Shown one piece after another: positions 19,028 through 28,132 of a stretch of 64,000 nucleotides of DNA. The DNA is from Luteirhabdus salina (GTDB lineage: Bacteria; Bacteroidota; Bacteroidia; Flavobacteriales; Flavobacteriaceae): NCBI GenBank assembly GCA_025384855.1, contig JALAHT010000003.1, positions 186,001-250,000 on the forward strand. The letters run 5' to 3'. Each line of letters begins with the position of its first letter. Positions within the stretch are counted from its first letter, which is position 1. The position numbers and the translations under genes are program-made. A model generated the notes under the pieces. It saw only the letters and a list, made by a program, of their open reading frames with translations, searched no databases and was not told the origin of the DNA.

Positions 19028-19732
19028 TTAGTCGCTTGAGAAGATGCTCAGCAAGTACCAAAATAATAGCATCAACGCAGCAAATAATCCTAATGAAGCT
19101 GCTACATATTGGTCTTCTTCGTATTTATGAACCATATTCGACGTCTGGTATAAAATGGAACCTGAAGCCAAGACAATCATGCCAACACTAAACCAAAGTC
19201 CAAGGTTAAAGCCGAAAATGGTTCCGGCAACAATCAATCCTAAGGCAATGAAGAAGCCGATGGTTAGAATGGATTTCAAGAATGAAAAGTCTTTTTTGGT
19301 AAGCAGTGCTACAGACGATAAGCCTAAGAACATGGCAAGTGTCATAATAGCGGCTTGGTTAAGAATCTCCACTCCTCCTTCTTCCGCCATAAACATCGCG
19401 ATAAAGATCATCGGAATAAAGATGAAGGCTTCAGCCACTACATAAATAAACAAAGCAGCATACTGCATGTTTCGGTCATGGCTCTTCATGGCCATCTTTT
19501 CGGCATAGGTTGTTACGAGCATAAATCCGCCAAGCATTAACAGCCACATACTACCCTCGGTAAGGGAAAGGGCAAATTTTAATACGCCGGGCATTTGAAA
19601 AAAGATGAATTCGACTAGCACAAATAGCAATACGGCCAATGCTACATGCGTGTAAGTTTTTCTGTAAAACGCGACGCGCTTTTCGTCAGTAAGCGTACTT
19701 ACCGTCGGTCTTTGAATAGAGGTTTCTTCCAT
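19028..19732 (-). CDS. Bax inhibitor-1/YccA family membrane protein
   Basis: 234 residues with seven hydrophobic segments from about residue 28 to the C-terminus, and family features such as YAEKMAMKSHDRNMQYAALF and the late NLGLWFSVGMIVLASGSILYQT segment (shown in parts). BI-1/YccA proteins are inner-membrane proteins; bacterial members can act as pH-sensitive calcium leak channels or as modulators of FtsH. The first 25 residues are cytosolic and polar. It is a single gene whose leader region contains a 10-bp inverted repeat flanking a likely promoter (19748-19797). Confidence 0.9.
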   Translation of the reverse strand: MEETSIQRPTVSTLTDEKRVAFYRKTYTHVALAVLLFVLVEFIFFQMPGVLKFALSLTEGSMWLLMLGGFMLVTTYAEKMAMKSHDRNMQYAALFIYVVAEAFIFIPMIFIAMFMAEEGGVEILNQAAIMTLAMFLGLSSVALLTKKDFSFLKSILTIGFFIALGLIVAGTIFGFNLGLWFSVGMIVLASGSILYQTSNMVHKYEEDQYVAASLGLFAALMLLFWYLLSIFSSD

Positions 19733-19747
19733 AATTGGTTAGATTAG

Positions 19748-19797
19748 GTTACGGTTTTGTGTGTGGAAAAATACATATTTTTATTTGAAACCGTAAC
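19748..19797 (-). promoter_or_regulatory. Inverted repeat flanking a possible Bax inhibitor-1 promoter
   Basis: GTTACGGTTT (19748-19757) and AAACCGTAAC (19788-19797) are perfect 10-bp arms 30 bp apart, just upstream of the start at 19732. On the minus strand a TATTTTTC near-match to the -7 consensus (19766-19773) lies between them. A small palindrome GACGCAAGCGTC is at 19814-19825. The arms could bind a regulator or fold in the RNA. Confidence 0.4.
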
Positions 19798-19861
19798 GCC
19801 TGTGTTTAACTTTGACGCAAGCGTCTTGCACTCAATTAAATATGATTAAAATAGCAACCTG

Positions 19862-20797
19862 TTATGACTCTTTTGGAGGTAGAAGATCTCTTGGATCCTT
19901 TCGAACACGTAGCGGGAAGTCCTCTTCCGTGCCATAAATCTTCAACTCCTTGATATCGGCCGGTAGGTTGAAGCCAGCTTCAGAAAGTCCTTCCTTCACC
20001 TTTCGAATGACATGCCCACGTAACACTCTAGAAGCTCGTCTATAGTCGATCGTATCAACCCAAAATAGTACCTTAAGGTTAACGGTACTGGCAGCAAGTT
20101 CGTTTTCTATCACAAAATTTTCATGGGTCTCATCATGCACAATTTGAGGTTCTTCCTCCAATATCTTCTGAATAAGCACTTTTGCCGCGGCAATATCGTC
20201 TTCATACCCAATACCCACGATGAAATCGACACGATAAAAGCCATCGGCCGTGTAATTTTCAACAGGCTTGGTCAGTACATCACTGTTCGGAACATAAATA
20301 TCGCGGCCATCGGTAGTCTTGATATGCGTATAGCGAAAATTAAGCGCCTTTACCCTTCCAAAGTGAGGATCGATCATTATTGTATCGTTAATGTTAAAGG
20401 GCCGATTAAACGCTAGGATGATCCCTGCCAAGAAATTCTTTCCAATATCCTGAAAGGCAAAACCCAAAATAATCGCTGCGCCACCAGCTGCCGTTAAGAT
20501 TCCCGTTGCCACCTTGCTCAATCCAGCCACGTCCAATGCCGTCATAATAGCAATAATGATCAGTACGATTTTGATAGCCTGCGCTAGAAAGCGTGCCATT
20601 AAAGGATCCTGTGCTTTTTTAAGAAAGCGTTTACGGATGATATTGGTTATCAGCTGCGCGATTAAGATACCCGCAACAATGATAAAGATGCCTAGGGCAA
20701 TGCGGGGCAACATGACCAAAAAGTCGTTATAGTAGCCTTCAACCGCCTCTCCAATTTTATCGGCGGCAGATGGGTCTTGTAATAATAGCATAAACAT
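19862..20797 (-). CDS. MscS family mechanosensitive channel
   Basis: 311 residues. Three transmembrane helices lie in the first 130 residues. The pore-lining TM3 is the Gly/Ala-rich ILTAAGGAAIILGFAFQDIGKN, shown here as its parts AAGGAAIILGF and FQDIGKNFLAG. Then come the MscS beta domain (ITIDPHFGRVKAL-like) and a C-terminal alpha/beta domain. It should open on membrane tension and release solutes in osmotic downshock. The start ATG overlaps the stop of the upstream M16 peptidase gene (TAATG), so the two are translationally coupled. A second, YbdG-like MscS protein lies on the other side of that gene. Confidence 0.93.
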   Translation of the reverse strand: MFMLLLQDPSAADKIGEAVEGYYNDFLVMLPRIALGIFIIVAGILIAQLITNIIRKRFLKKAQDPLMARFLAQAIKIVLIIIAIMTALDVAGLSKVATGILTAAGGAAIILGFAFQDIGKNFLAGIILAFNRPFNINDTIMIDPHFGRVKALNFRYTHIKTTDGRDIYVPNSDVLTKPVENYTADGFYRVDFIVGIGYEDDIAAAKVLIQKILEEEPQIVHDETHENFVIENELAASTVNLKVLFWVDTIDYRRASRVLRGHVIRKVKEGLSEAGFNLPADIKELKIYGTEEDFPLRVRKDPRDLLPPKES

Positions 20798-23619
20798 TAA
20801 GGGTTTACTGAGTTTCCATAGATGTCGAGTTCTACGACTTCCTTGCCCAATTTTTTCACTTCTTCAAACTGTGTAGCCTTATCGCCAACCACCACATAGA
20901 TCATTTCACTTTCATCGATATAGGTATCGATTATATTTTTGAAATCGTTCAGCGACATATTCATAAGCATTTGCTGTTCCTTGGAGATATAGTCGACAGG
21001 ACGATTGTACTTTTCAATCTGGTTCAACATTCCCAATTTGGCATTTAGCGACTCATAGGCTCGGGTATTTTCCTTTACGATTTTGTTCTGAGTAAGTTTC
21101 ACGTCTTCCTCGGTAAACCCGGGTCCGTATTCCCTCACCATATTTTGAATAATTTCCAATGAAGGAAGCGTCGCATTAGCACGTACGCTACTGTTAATGG
21201 TGAAAGGAGCCTTAGCATCCATATCGGGCACATACGAATAGGCGCCATAAGTATAGCCCTTTTCAATTCGTAGCGTTTGAAACAATCGTCCACTCGAACC
21301 ACCGCCTAAAATTTCATTGGCGAAACTAAGTTTTGGAGCATCATCATGATGACCAGAAAGTGCTGGTGTACCAATGTATAAAACCGATTGCTTGGCATTC
21401 GGAACATCGATGAAATATAATTTTCCTTTTGCCTGTTCGGCCGAAACCTGTTGCTCGGGTAACGCCGGAGCCTTTCCTTCCCATATTTTTGAAAGTCGAA
21501 GCAATGGATTGGTCACCTCATTCTTTGAGATATCCCCTACTACTTTTAGCGAAGCGTTCTCGGGCTTCAAGTTTTTATAAAAGGACTTTACATCCTCTAG
21601 TGTAATATTATCTATCGTTTCCAAAGTTCCGCTGGATGGTGTTGCATGACTATGACCTTCACCGAACACCAATTTGCTGAATACCATAGAACCGATGGCC
21701 TGTGGATTTGCCTCGCGACCTTTTAGTTCGGTGCGCAATTCCTGTTTTAGACGGTCGAATTCAGCTTTATCCCATCTTGGGTTTAGCAACATTTCAACTA
21801 CCAACTCGATAGTCGGTTTAAAATTACGCGCCAATGTGCTTCCGGAGATGGTTATATCCTCCCGTCCACCTCGCACCCGAATGGAGGAGCCCAATAATCC
21901 GATTGCTTCTTCCAGCTCTGCCGGTGTTTTGCTAGCTGTTCCTTCGTTCATAAGATCAGCCGTCAGCGATGCTAATCCTGCCTTTCCTTTTGGGTCTAAT
22001 CGGTGACCTCCAGGAATGGTAAGTGAAAAACTGATCAGTGGCAATTCATTATTTTCAATCCCTAATACTTTTAGTCCGTTCGGCATATCATGCTGCCAAA
22101 CTTCAGGCATGGTGAACAAAGGAGTTTCTCCAAAAGCTGGCTCGGAACGATCATATTTTGAAGGGGTCTTTTCATATTCAGCCTCTTCTCCCTGTCCTAC
22201 TTCCTCATTTTCCTTCATTCCGGTGATCTCTTCTTCCCAAACAGTGGCTTCTTCGGCACCCCCAACAGCTAAATCTACGTTCCCTTTCGGAATTACGCTT
22301 GTCATTACGTAGTTCTTATCCTTTAAATAGGTATTGTAAACCCGCATCACATCTTCCTTGGTAATGTTTTTATACATTTTTGTTCGAGTTGAAATATAAC
22401 CGGGGTCATTTCCAAATTCGTTATCCTGCACTAGCTGAAATGCTTTGTTCAACACCGTTGAAACACCATAATACAATTGAAGTTCCAGTTCTGCTTTTAT
22501 ACGCTTTAGTTCTGTATCGGTGAAGCCATTGGTTTCAAAATCCTGTAGGCCTTCGTTTATAGCTTTTTGTACGTTATCGAGATCGACGCCTTCATTGGCA
22601 CGCACGCGAATGGTAAATTCTCCTGTTAGTTCCATGCTGTTATTATAAGCACTAACATTTGGCGCTACCTTATATTTTTCGACGATGGTTTGGTAAAGTG
22701 GCGATTTCCGGCTTCCCGTCAATAGTTCTGCCAACACCGATAAGGCATATTCGTCCTCTTGATAAGATGCCACCGTAGGATATACTCTTCTTAGTTCCGG
22801 TAATTTCGCGAAGTTGTCTTCAAAATAAAGCGATTTGGTTTCGGTCAATTTCACAGGCATCGGCTCTAAAGCTTCAACCTCTGGGCCACTGGGTATTTCA
22901 CCAAACCACTGCTTCACCAAAGCTTTGGTTTCTTCAATTTCAATATCACCAGCAATGACCAAGGAAGCATTTGCAGCCCCGTAATATTGATTATAGAATT
23001 CCTTTACATCCTCTAAAGTAGCCGCCTGAAGATCGGGCAAGGAACCAATAACCGTCCAACTATACGGATGGCCTTCAGGATACAGGTTTTTTCGGATGAT
23101 CTCATCGGTATAGCCATATGGCGCATTGTCGACACGCTGTCGCTTTTCATTTTTTACAACCTGTTTTTCGCGTTCTAGCGCTGCTTCGGTAACAGTATTG
23201 ATCATATACCCAAAGCGATCGCTATCGATCCATAAGATTTTTTCAAAAGCATCTTTGGGAACTACTTCATAATACACGGTTCCATCACTCCAGGTACCAC
23301 CGTTACGGCTACCACCCCACTCTGGAATCATTTTTCGGTTGGCTCCGACAGGGACGTTTTCGGAATCGTTAAACGACATATGCTCGAAGAAATGGGCAAA
23401 ACCCGTTTTTCCGGGCTTTTCACGATTAGAGCCAACGTGCATCATAGTAGCCACAGCTACAATGGGTTCGCTGTCGTCTACGTGAAGTATTACTTCAAGT
23501 CCGTTATCGAGAACGAATTTCTCATAATCGATGGTAAATTCGGTAGCATCTTGTTGGGCCAGCAGGCCAGTACTACACAAGCAAATAAAAAGAAGATTGA
23601 AAATGTTAGAAGCTTTCAT
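20797..23619 (-). CDS. M16 family zinc peptidase, secreted, two-domain
   Basis: 940 residues from the ATG at 23619. This start gives a signal peptide (MKASNIFNLLFICLCSTGLL, then AQQ), while the longer in-frame extension adds 66 residues of non-signal sequence across the divergent promoter region. The inverted zinc motif HFFEH is at 76-80, with the downstream Glu in the EREKQVVKNE region. The protein carries two M16 halves (about 30-460 and 520-930), the second without HxxEH as is typical. It probably degrades peptides in the periplasm. The stop overlaps the start of the MscS gene. Confidence 0.92.
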   Translation of the reverse strand: MKASNIFNLLFICLCSTGLLAQQDATEFTIDYEKFVLDNGLEVILHVDDSEPIVAVATMMHVGSNREKPGKTGFAHFFEHMSFNDSENVPVGANRKMIPEWGGSRNGGTWSDGTVYYEVVPKDAFEKILWIDSDRFGYMINTVTEAALEREKQVVKNEKRQRVDNAPYGYTDEIIRKNLYPEGHPYSWTVIGSLPDLQAATLEDVKEFYNQYYGAANASLVIAGDIEIEETKALVKQWFGEIPSGPEVEALEPMPVKLTETKSLYFEDNFAKLPELRRVYPTVASYQEDEYALSVLAELLTGSRKSPLYQTIVEKYKVAPNVSAYNNSMELTGEFTIRVRANEGVDLDNVQKAINEGLQDFETNGFTDTELKRIKAELELQLYYGVSTVLNKAFQLVQDNEFGNDPGYISTRTKMYKNITKEDVMRVYNTYLKDKNYVMTSVIPKGNVDLAVGGAEEATVWEEEITGMKENEEVGQGEEAEYEKTPSKYDRSEPAFGETPLFTMPEVWQHDMPNGLKVLGIENNELPLISFSLTIPGGHRLDPKGKAGLASLTADLMNEGTASKTPAELEEAIGLLGSSIRVRGGREDITISGSTLARNFKPTIELVVEMLLNPRWDKAEFDRLKQELRTELKGREANPQAIGSMVFSKLVFGEGHSHATPSSGTLETIDNITLEDVKSFYKNLKPENASLKVVGDISKNEVTNPLLRLSKIWEGKAPALPEQQVSAEQAKGKLYFIDVPNAKQSVLYIGTPALSGHHDDAPKLSFANEILGGGSSGRLFQTLRIEKGYTYGAYSYVPDMDAKAPFTINSSVRANATLPSLEIIQNMVREYGPGFTEEDVKLTQNKIVKENTRAYESLNAKLGMLNQIEKYNRPVDYISKEQQMLMNMSLNDFKNIIDTYIDESEMIYVVVGDKATQFEEVKKLGKEVVELDIYGNSVNP

Positions 23620-23711
23620 ACGAGTGTATTTGATATGATGAATAGTTGAAAATTCGCATTTCCACCTACGAAATAGGGACATTAAAAATACTAAAACATT
23701 ATTCGATACTG

Positions 23712-23719
23712 TATCTTTG
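23712..23719 (+). promoter_or_regulatory. -7 promoter box for the DUF3817 gene
   Basis: TATCTTTG is a perfect TAnnTTTG match, 18 bp before the ATG at 23738. It also shows that the upstream in-frame TTG at 23717 is inside the promoter and cannot be the start. Confidence 0.55.
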
Positions 23720-23737
23720 CGCAAAAAATTTGATGCT

Positions 23738-24016
23738 ATGGATATATCGGTGAAGACCTTTCGGATTATCAGTACCTTGGAAGCGATAAGCTTTTTGGTT
23801 CTCTTAGGGATTGCCATGCCATTGAAGTATGTGTGGGGAATGCCCGAAATGGTTCGAATCGTTGGGATGGCACACGGGATATTGTTCGTGCTGTATGTGG
23901 GCGGTGCCTATTTTATGAAGGAAAAATTGGACTGGTCGTGGAAGACCTTCTTAATCGTCTTATTTTGCTCTATTCTTCCCTTCGGACCGTTTTATGCCGA
24001 AAAGAAGTATTTGTAA
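23738..24016 (+). CDS. DUF3817 family small membrane protein
   Basis: 92 residues from the ATG at 23738. Three hydrophobic helices are visible: EAISFLVLLGIAMPLKY, GMAHGILFVLYVGGAYF and TFLIVLFCSILPFGPFY. The spacing, the GMAHG motif and the final PFGPFYAEKK are typical of DUF3817 proteins, which are also found fused to or beside transporters. The function is unknown. It is divergent from the M16 gene with a 118-bp gap. The DNA after its stop consists of 7-bp words (24019-24108). Confidence 0.88.
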   Translation: MDISVKTFRIISTLEAISFLVLLGIAMPLKYVWGMPEMVRIVGMAHGILFVLYVGGAYFMKEKLDWSWKTFLIVLFCSILPFGPFYAEKKYL

Positions 24017-24018
24017 GG

Positions 24019-24108
24019 TACGATTGACGATTTAAAATGTACGATTGAAGATATACGATTGAATAAAATATTTTAACACCCAGCTAAACACCAAACACCT
24101 AAAACCAA
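24019..24108 (+). repeat. Heptamer-word intergenic repeat 1
   Basis: TACGATTGA occurs at 24019, 24040 and 24054, spaced 21 and 14 bp, both multiples of seven. Further right, words such as ACACCAA and ACACCTA continue in steps of seven up to the GTG start at 24109. The array begins two bases after the DUF3817 stop codon. Confidence 0.6.
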
Positions 24109-25395
24109 GTGACCGACGAAACCCTAACATATTATCTCTGCTGGCTTCAGGAGTATTTTGTGGAACAAGGAATGAACCTGGGATGGGCGATTTTCTTGAA
24201 TACCCTTATCAATGCACTTGTATTAACGTTGGTAGCTACGGTATTGGATATTTTCGTTCGGAAGTTCATCGTACAAGCATTCAAGGCGTTTAGCGATAAA
24301 ACGACTACTACTTTCGACGATTATTTGGTGAAGAGTAACTTCCCGCGCTTTATGGCGCACCTGATACCACTAGTGTTAGTTTGGTATTTAGTTCCCTTTA
24401 TCTTTTTGGAATATCCGTATGTACAGTCCTTGCTGTTGAAGATCATCGATATCTACCTTATTGTTCTTAGTGTATTGATCTTCAGAAGTATCCTTAGAAC
24501 CTTACGGAATTATCTGGAGCACAAACCCCGATACCAAGACAAACCGTTGGAAAGCTACGTGCAGGTGCTGATGATTTTTGCGTGGGGGATTGCTTTATTT
24601 TTCCTGATCAATCTGTTAACAGGTTATTCCGTAATGAGCATTACCACCTTGGGAGCGGCTTCCGCGGTGTTATTGCTTATCTTCAAGGATACGATTTTAG
24701 GATTCGTAGCCAGTATACAGGTTTCGGTGAATGACATCGTCCGTATTGGCGATTGGATCACCTTTAGTAAGTATGGCGCCGATGGGTATGTTACGGAAAT
24801 CAGTTTGGCAACGGTAACGGTTGAAAACTTCGACAATACCTTCACCACGATTCCGACCTATAGTCTTATTTCTGAATCGTTTCAGAACTGGCGCGGTATG
24901 CAGGAATCGGCGGGACGGCGTATTAAGCGCTCTATTTATGTGAAGCAGAATACTATTCGTTTTCTTACGGATGAGGATATTTCAGAACTGAAGAAAATTC
25001 AACTTATTCAACCCTACATAGAACATCGCGAGCGGGATATTTCAAAATACAACCGGAATATTGAAGCCGACAAATCGTTGTTGATCAACGGACGAAACCA
25101 AACCAATTTAGGCGTGTTCCGGAAATATATCGATGCCTATTTACACGAAAATCCAGCCATCAATAAGGATTTGTATTTGATGGTTCGTCACCAGCAACCC
25201 ACAGAACACGGTATTCCAATCGAAATACTGTGCTTCAGTTACGATAAGCGCTGGGAGAATTATGAACATATTCAGGCCGATATCTTTGACCATTTAATAG
25301 CGGCTGCCCCCTATTTCGGATTAGAGCTATTTGAAATGCCCAGTACTACCGATTTTTCTAAAAGTTCCCTTAAATCGACGTCATCTTCAAGCTGA
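24109..25395 (+). CDS. YbdG-like MscS family mechanosensitive channel
   Basis: 428 residues starting at GTG. Five hydrophobic segments lie in the first 200 residues. TM3 contains TLGAASAVLLLIFKDTILGFVASI (parts TLGAASAVLLLI and KDTILGFVAS), followed by an MscS beta domain (DIVRIGDWITFSKYGADG) and a long C-terminal domain. The insertion after the beta domain and the overall length fit the YbdG/MscM branch. It would act as a low-threshold tension-gated channel in the inner membrane. It is followed 38 bp later by the EEP-family gene on the same strand. Confidence 0.92.
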   Translation: MTDETLTYYLCWLQEYFVEQGMNLGWAIFLNTLINALVLTLVATVLDIFVRKFIVQAFKAFSDKTTTTFDDYLVKSNFPRFMAHLIPLVLVWYLVPFIFLEYPYVQSLLLKIIDIYLIVLSVLIFRSILRTLRNYLEHKPRYQDKPLESYVQVLMIFAWGIALFFLINLLTGYSVMSITTLGAASAVLLLIFKDTILGFVASIQVSVNDIVRIGDWITFSKYGADGYVTEISLATVTVENFDNTFTTIPTYSLISESFQNWRGMQESAGRRIKRSIYVKQNTIRFLTDEDISELKKIQLIQPYIEHRERDISKYNRNIEADKSLLINGRNQTNLGVFRKYIDAYLHENPAINKDLYLMVRHQQPTEHGIPIEILCFSYDKRWENYEHIQADIFDHLIAAAPYFGLELFEMPSTTDFSKSSLKSTSSSS

Positions 25396-25433
25396 TTTCA
25401 GTACTTTTCAGAAAACTCTAAGCAACCAACCCT

Positions 25434-26513
25434 ATGAAACTTAAGACCTTTCTCCAATTATTTGGAGGCTTGGCGATAGTTCTCACTCTCTTTCGATTTA
25501 TAGCTCTCGATTATTGGTGGGTTCGCATGTTCGATTTTCCCCATGTTCAACTTACCATTCTTACCGCAATCGCTTTCCTCGTTTATTTCATTCGATTTGA
25601 TATCAAATATGTGAAGGATTATATATTCGTCATAATTATTTTAGGATGTTTGGTGCTTCAAGCAACGCGTATTATTCCCTATACTTTTTTGGCTTCTACT
25701 GAAATTAAGGATACCAACCTAAAAGATGATGATAAGACCATTTCACTGTATACGGCGAATGTTTTTCAAAAGAACAAGAAGCGGGAGAAGCTTTTAACCG
25801 AAATTAATAACCTGAATCCAGATATGGTGCTTCTGATGGAAACGCACGAAGAGTGGTTTAACCAAGTAGACCCTGAACTTTCCGATAAGTATTCCTATTC
25901 GGTTACGCACCCCCTTTCCAATACCTATGGAATGCTCTTGTATTCCAAGCTGCCCCTTATTAATCCGACGGTTCAATATATGGTGGATGATAGCATTCCA
26001 TCAATACATACAAAGGTAGCATTGAAGAGTTCTGATACCGTTCAATTCTATGCTATTCATCCTACTCCGCCCATGCCAACCCATAATCCAAAATCTACCG
26101 ATCGTGATGCGGAAATGATGATAACTGCAGAATTATCACGTCAACGAACCCTGCCTACAATCGTGGCTGGTGATTTTAACGATGTAGCTTGGAGCCAGAC
26201 TACCAGACTATTTCAAAGGGTTTCGGGCTTGTTGGACCCACGGAAGGGACGTGGTTTTTTCAATACGTATTCGGCAGATAATTTCTTATTACGGTGGCCG
26301 TTGGACCATTTGTTCGTTTCGGAGGAATTTAGGGTGAAACATGTGTCAAGAGGCGGCGACATTGATTCAGATCATTTTCCTATGTACGCAGAGCTGGTTT
26401 TAATTCCTGAAAAGGCTGCAGAACAAAAGCTTCCGCCACCAAGTGAAGACGATTTGGAAGCCGCCGAATCGCAACGTGAAGGCTATACGCTTTCGGAATT
26501 GGTAGATGACTAA
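25434..26513 (+). CDS. Membrane-anchored endonuclease/exonuclease/phosphatase family protein
   Basis: 359 residues. Three hydrophobic segments (about 8-25, 36-52, 60-80) anchor the N-terminus. The EEP domain (about 98-325) shows the metal and catalytic motifs: ETHEEW with the metal Glu, IHPTPP with a catalytic-type His, GDFNDVAW with Asp and Asn, and DSDHFP with the closing Asp-His pair. Substrates in this superfamily range from DNA to phospholipids and sphingomyelin; the membrane anchor argues for an envelope or lipid substrate, but this is a guess. The acidic tail ends at a stop that overlaps the convergent thioesterase stop by 4 bp. Confidence 0.87.
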   Translation: MKLKTFLQLFGGLAIVLTLFRFIALDYWWVRMFDFPHVQLTILTAIAFLVYFIRFDIKYVKDYIFVIIILGCLVLQATRIIPYTFLASTEIKDTNLKDDDKTISLYTANVFQKNKKREKLLTEINNLNPDMVLLMETHEEWFNQVDPELSDKYSYSVTHPLSNTYGMLLYSKLPLINPTVQYMVDDSIPSIHTKVALKSSDTVQFYAIHPTPPMPTHNPKSTDRDAEMMITAELSRQRTLPTIVAGDFNDVAWSQTTRLFQRVSGLLDPRKGRGFFNTYSADNFLLRWPLDHLFVSEEFRVKHVSRGGDIDSDHFPMYAELVLIPEKAAEQKLPPPSEDDLEAAESQREGYTLSELVDD

Positions 26514-26902
26514 TTATCCTTTAATCGATCCTTTACAAATTCAACTTCAGTTTTTCCATGAGGGGTAGGCTTACCGTCTTTTCCAAGGTTTACCATGATA
26601 ATCTGGTCGATGGTAATGATGCATTCCCGTGTCATTTTATTCCGTACTTCACAGGAAAGTGTCAACGATGATTTTCCAAACTTGATAACCTCCAACCCAA
26701 TTTCAACGATATCTCCCTGTTTTGCTGCACTAAGAAAGTTGATTTCACTCATAAACTTGGTCACCACTTTCTGATTTTCCAATTGAATAATGGCATAGAG
26801 CGCCGCTTCTTCGTCGATCCATTCCAGTAATCGACCGCCGAAAAGCGTTCCATTAGGGTTTAAGTCTTCTGGTTTGATCCATTTTCTAGTGTGAAAGCGC
26901 AT
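26510..26902 (-). CDS. Acyl-CoA thioesterase, hotdog fold
   Basis: 130 residues in a single hotdog domain. NPNGTLFGGRLLEWIDEEAA carries the catalytic-type Asn and the acidic pair seen in the YciA/BACH branch, and KFMSEINFLSAAKQGDIVEIG forms the next strands. It hydrolyses acyl-CoA thioesters in the cytosol, probably medium to long chain. It overlaps the EEP gene tail to tail (shared CTAA). Its upstream region, toward the DUF72 gene, is heptamer-word DNA. Confidence 0.9.
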   Translation of the reverse strand: MRFHTRKWIKPEDLNPNGTLFGGRLLEWIDEEAALYAIIQLENQKVVTKFMSEINFLSAAKQGDIVEIGLEVIKFGKSSLTLSCEVRNKMTRECIITIDQIIMVNLGKDGKPTPHGKTEVEFVKDRLKDN

Positions 26903-26922
26903 AATAAGCCTATGTTGAGAAG

Positions 26923-27126
26923 TTAGTATTTAGTATTGAGAGGCTGTAAGCCATATTCCGTAAGCTATTTATCAAATTTCTGTTTTTTAAGTTTTAACTG
27001 TTTATGAATTAATCGGTATTCGATAGTCGTTTGTTGTTAGTATTGGATTTATCATTTGTTATTTGGGATTTGGAATTTGTTATTTGGGATTTATTCCTAC
27101 ACCCTACTTCAAACACCTAATACCTA
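26923..27126. repeat. Heptamer-word intergenic repeat 2
   Basis: TTAGTAT is tandemly repeated at 26923 and 26930. From 27043 to 27091 there are seven consecutive 7-mers all ending in ATT (TTGGATT, TATCATT, TGTTATT, TGGGATT, TGGAATT, TGTTATT, TGGGATT). They contain an exact 18-bp duplication (27054-27071 and 27075-27092) with a 21-bp period. ACACCCT, ACTTCAA, ACACCTA and ATACCTA continue into the last codons of the DUF72 gene. The middle part (26940-27040) is less regular. Confidence 0.65.
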
Positions 27127-28004
27127 TCCTTCGGTTTATCCATAGTCGGTGGTCTAAGATCGGTGCTGAAGCGTTCGTTGGCTTTTTCGATAAAATAAGC
27201 GGATAGTAAGGGTGAGGCTTTTTCTACATTTTGGTGCACAAAAAAGTAAATATTCTGAAGGCCTTGTTCGATCCATTTCTCCAATCTATCGATCCAGCCG
27301 TCTAATCGGTCATAATCGGTAGGATGATTTGCACCGTTATAGCGAATAAAGGCCGTATCGCTAGTCATTCGCATATGAAGCAAATCGCGACGTCCAGCGG
27401 TATCGACGATTATATTTGTCATTTCATATTCTTCCAACAACGCATACAATTCCTCGGCAACAGTTTCATCGTTAAACCAGTCGGTGTGACGAAACTCTAT
27501 CGCAAATCGCAAATCCTTTGGCAAGGCTTCAAAAAATGGTGCCAATCGATCCATGTTTTTAGGTCCGAAATTATTATGAAGCTGTATAAATGGCATTTGA
27601 AGTTTTTCCTTCAGATTACTAGCATTCAGTAAATAGTCGTTTAAGTATGCTTCAAAATCATTCAAGCGTTTCCAGTGTGTCACTCCCTGAAACACTTTCG
27701 GGAAGAATCGAAAATCGGCTGGTGTCTTTTCATACCAACCCTGAAATACATCTACGGGAAAAATTCGATAGAAGGTAGCATTCAGCTCGATACTATTAAA
27801 CTGGGTCGCGTAATACTTCAATTCATCTTTGGTGCCCCTTGGATAAAACCCTTTTAAATCGGCTCGGTTCCATTTCGCGCAGCCGACATATAAATTTGGG
27901 GGTTGTTGTGGTGTATAGTTCGATAATTTGGCCTTGGTACCTTTATGATCGGGTGGCAGGGTAAAATCGATATCGCCCGGATTGTCTACTTTTCCGAATT
28001 TCAT
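27117..28004 (-). CDS. DUF72 domain-containing protein (YecE-like)
   Basis: 295 residues. The TIM-barrel-like DUF72 features are visible: YVGCAKWNRADLKGFYPRG, FNSIELNATFYRIF, FRFFPKVFQGVTHWKRL, FAIEFRHTDWF, and FFVHQNVEKASPLLSAYF near the end. The function of this widespread family is not established. The start was chosen at the only ATG before the domain. The stop codon lies inside the heptamer-word array. Confidence 0.92.
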   Translation of the reverse strand: MKFGKVDNPGDIDFTLPPDHKGTKAKLSNYTPQQPPNLYVGCAKWNRADLKGFYPRGTKDELKYYATQFNSIELNATFYRIFPVDVFQGWYEKTPADFRFFPKVFQGVTHWKRLNDFEAYLNDYLLNASNLKEKLQMPFIQLHNNFGPKNMDRLAPFFEALPKDLRFAIEFRHTDWFNDETVAEELYALLEEYEMTNIIVDTAGRRDLLHMRMTSDTAFIRYNGANHPTDYDRLDGWIDRLEKWIEQGLQNIYFFVHQNVEKASPLLSAYFIEKANERFSTDLRPPTMDKPKDRY

Positions 28005-28132
28005 AGCCTAATTTTCTATAAAGATACAACAGTAAATACAATTGAAATTCAAAAAAAATATTGATTTGGTTGTAACAATTTCACGAAAAACCTACCTACA
28101 TTTATGCAAACCATTAATAACAACGAAACAAT

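Noticed and set aside
23620-23817. N-terminal 66-residue extension of the M16 peptidase
   Set aside because: The signal peptide begins at the ATG at 23619; the extension is not signal-like and crosses the promoter of the divergent gene.
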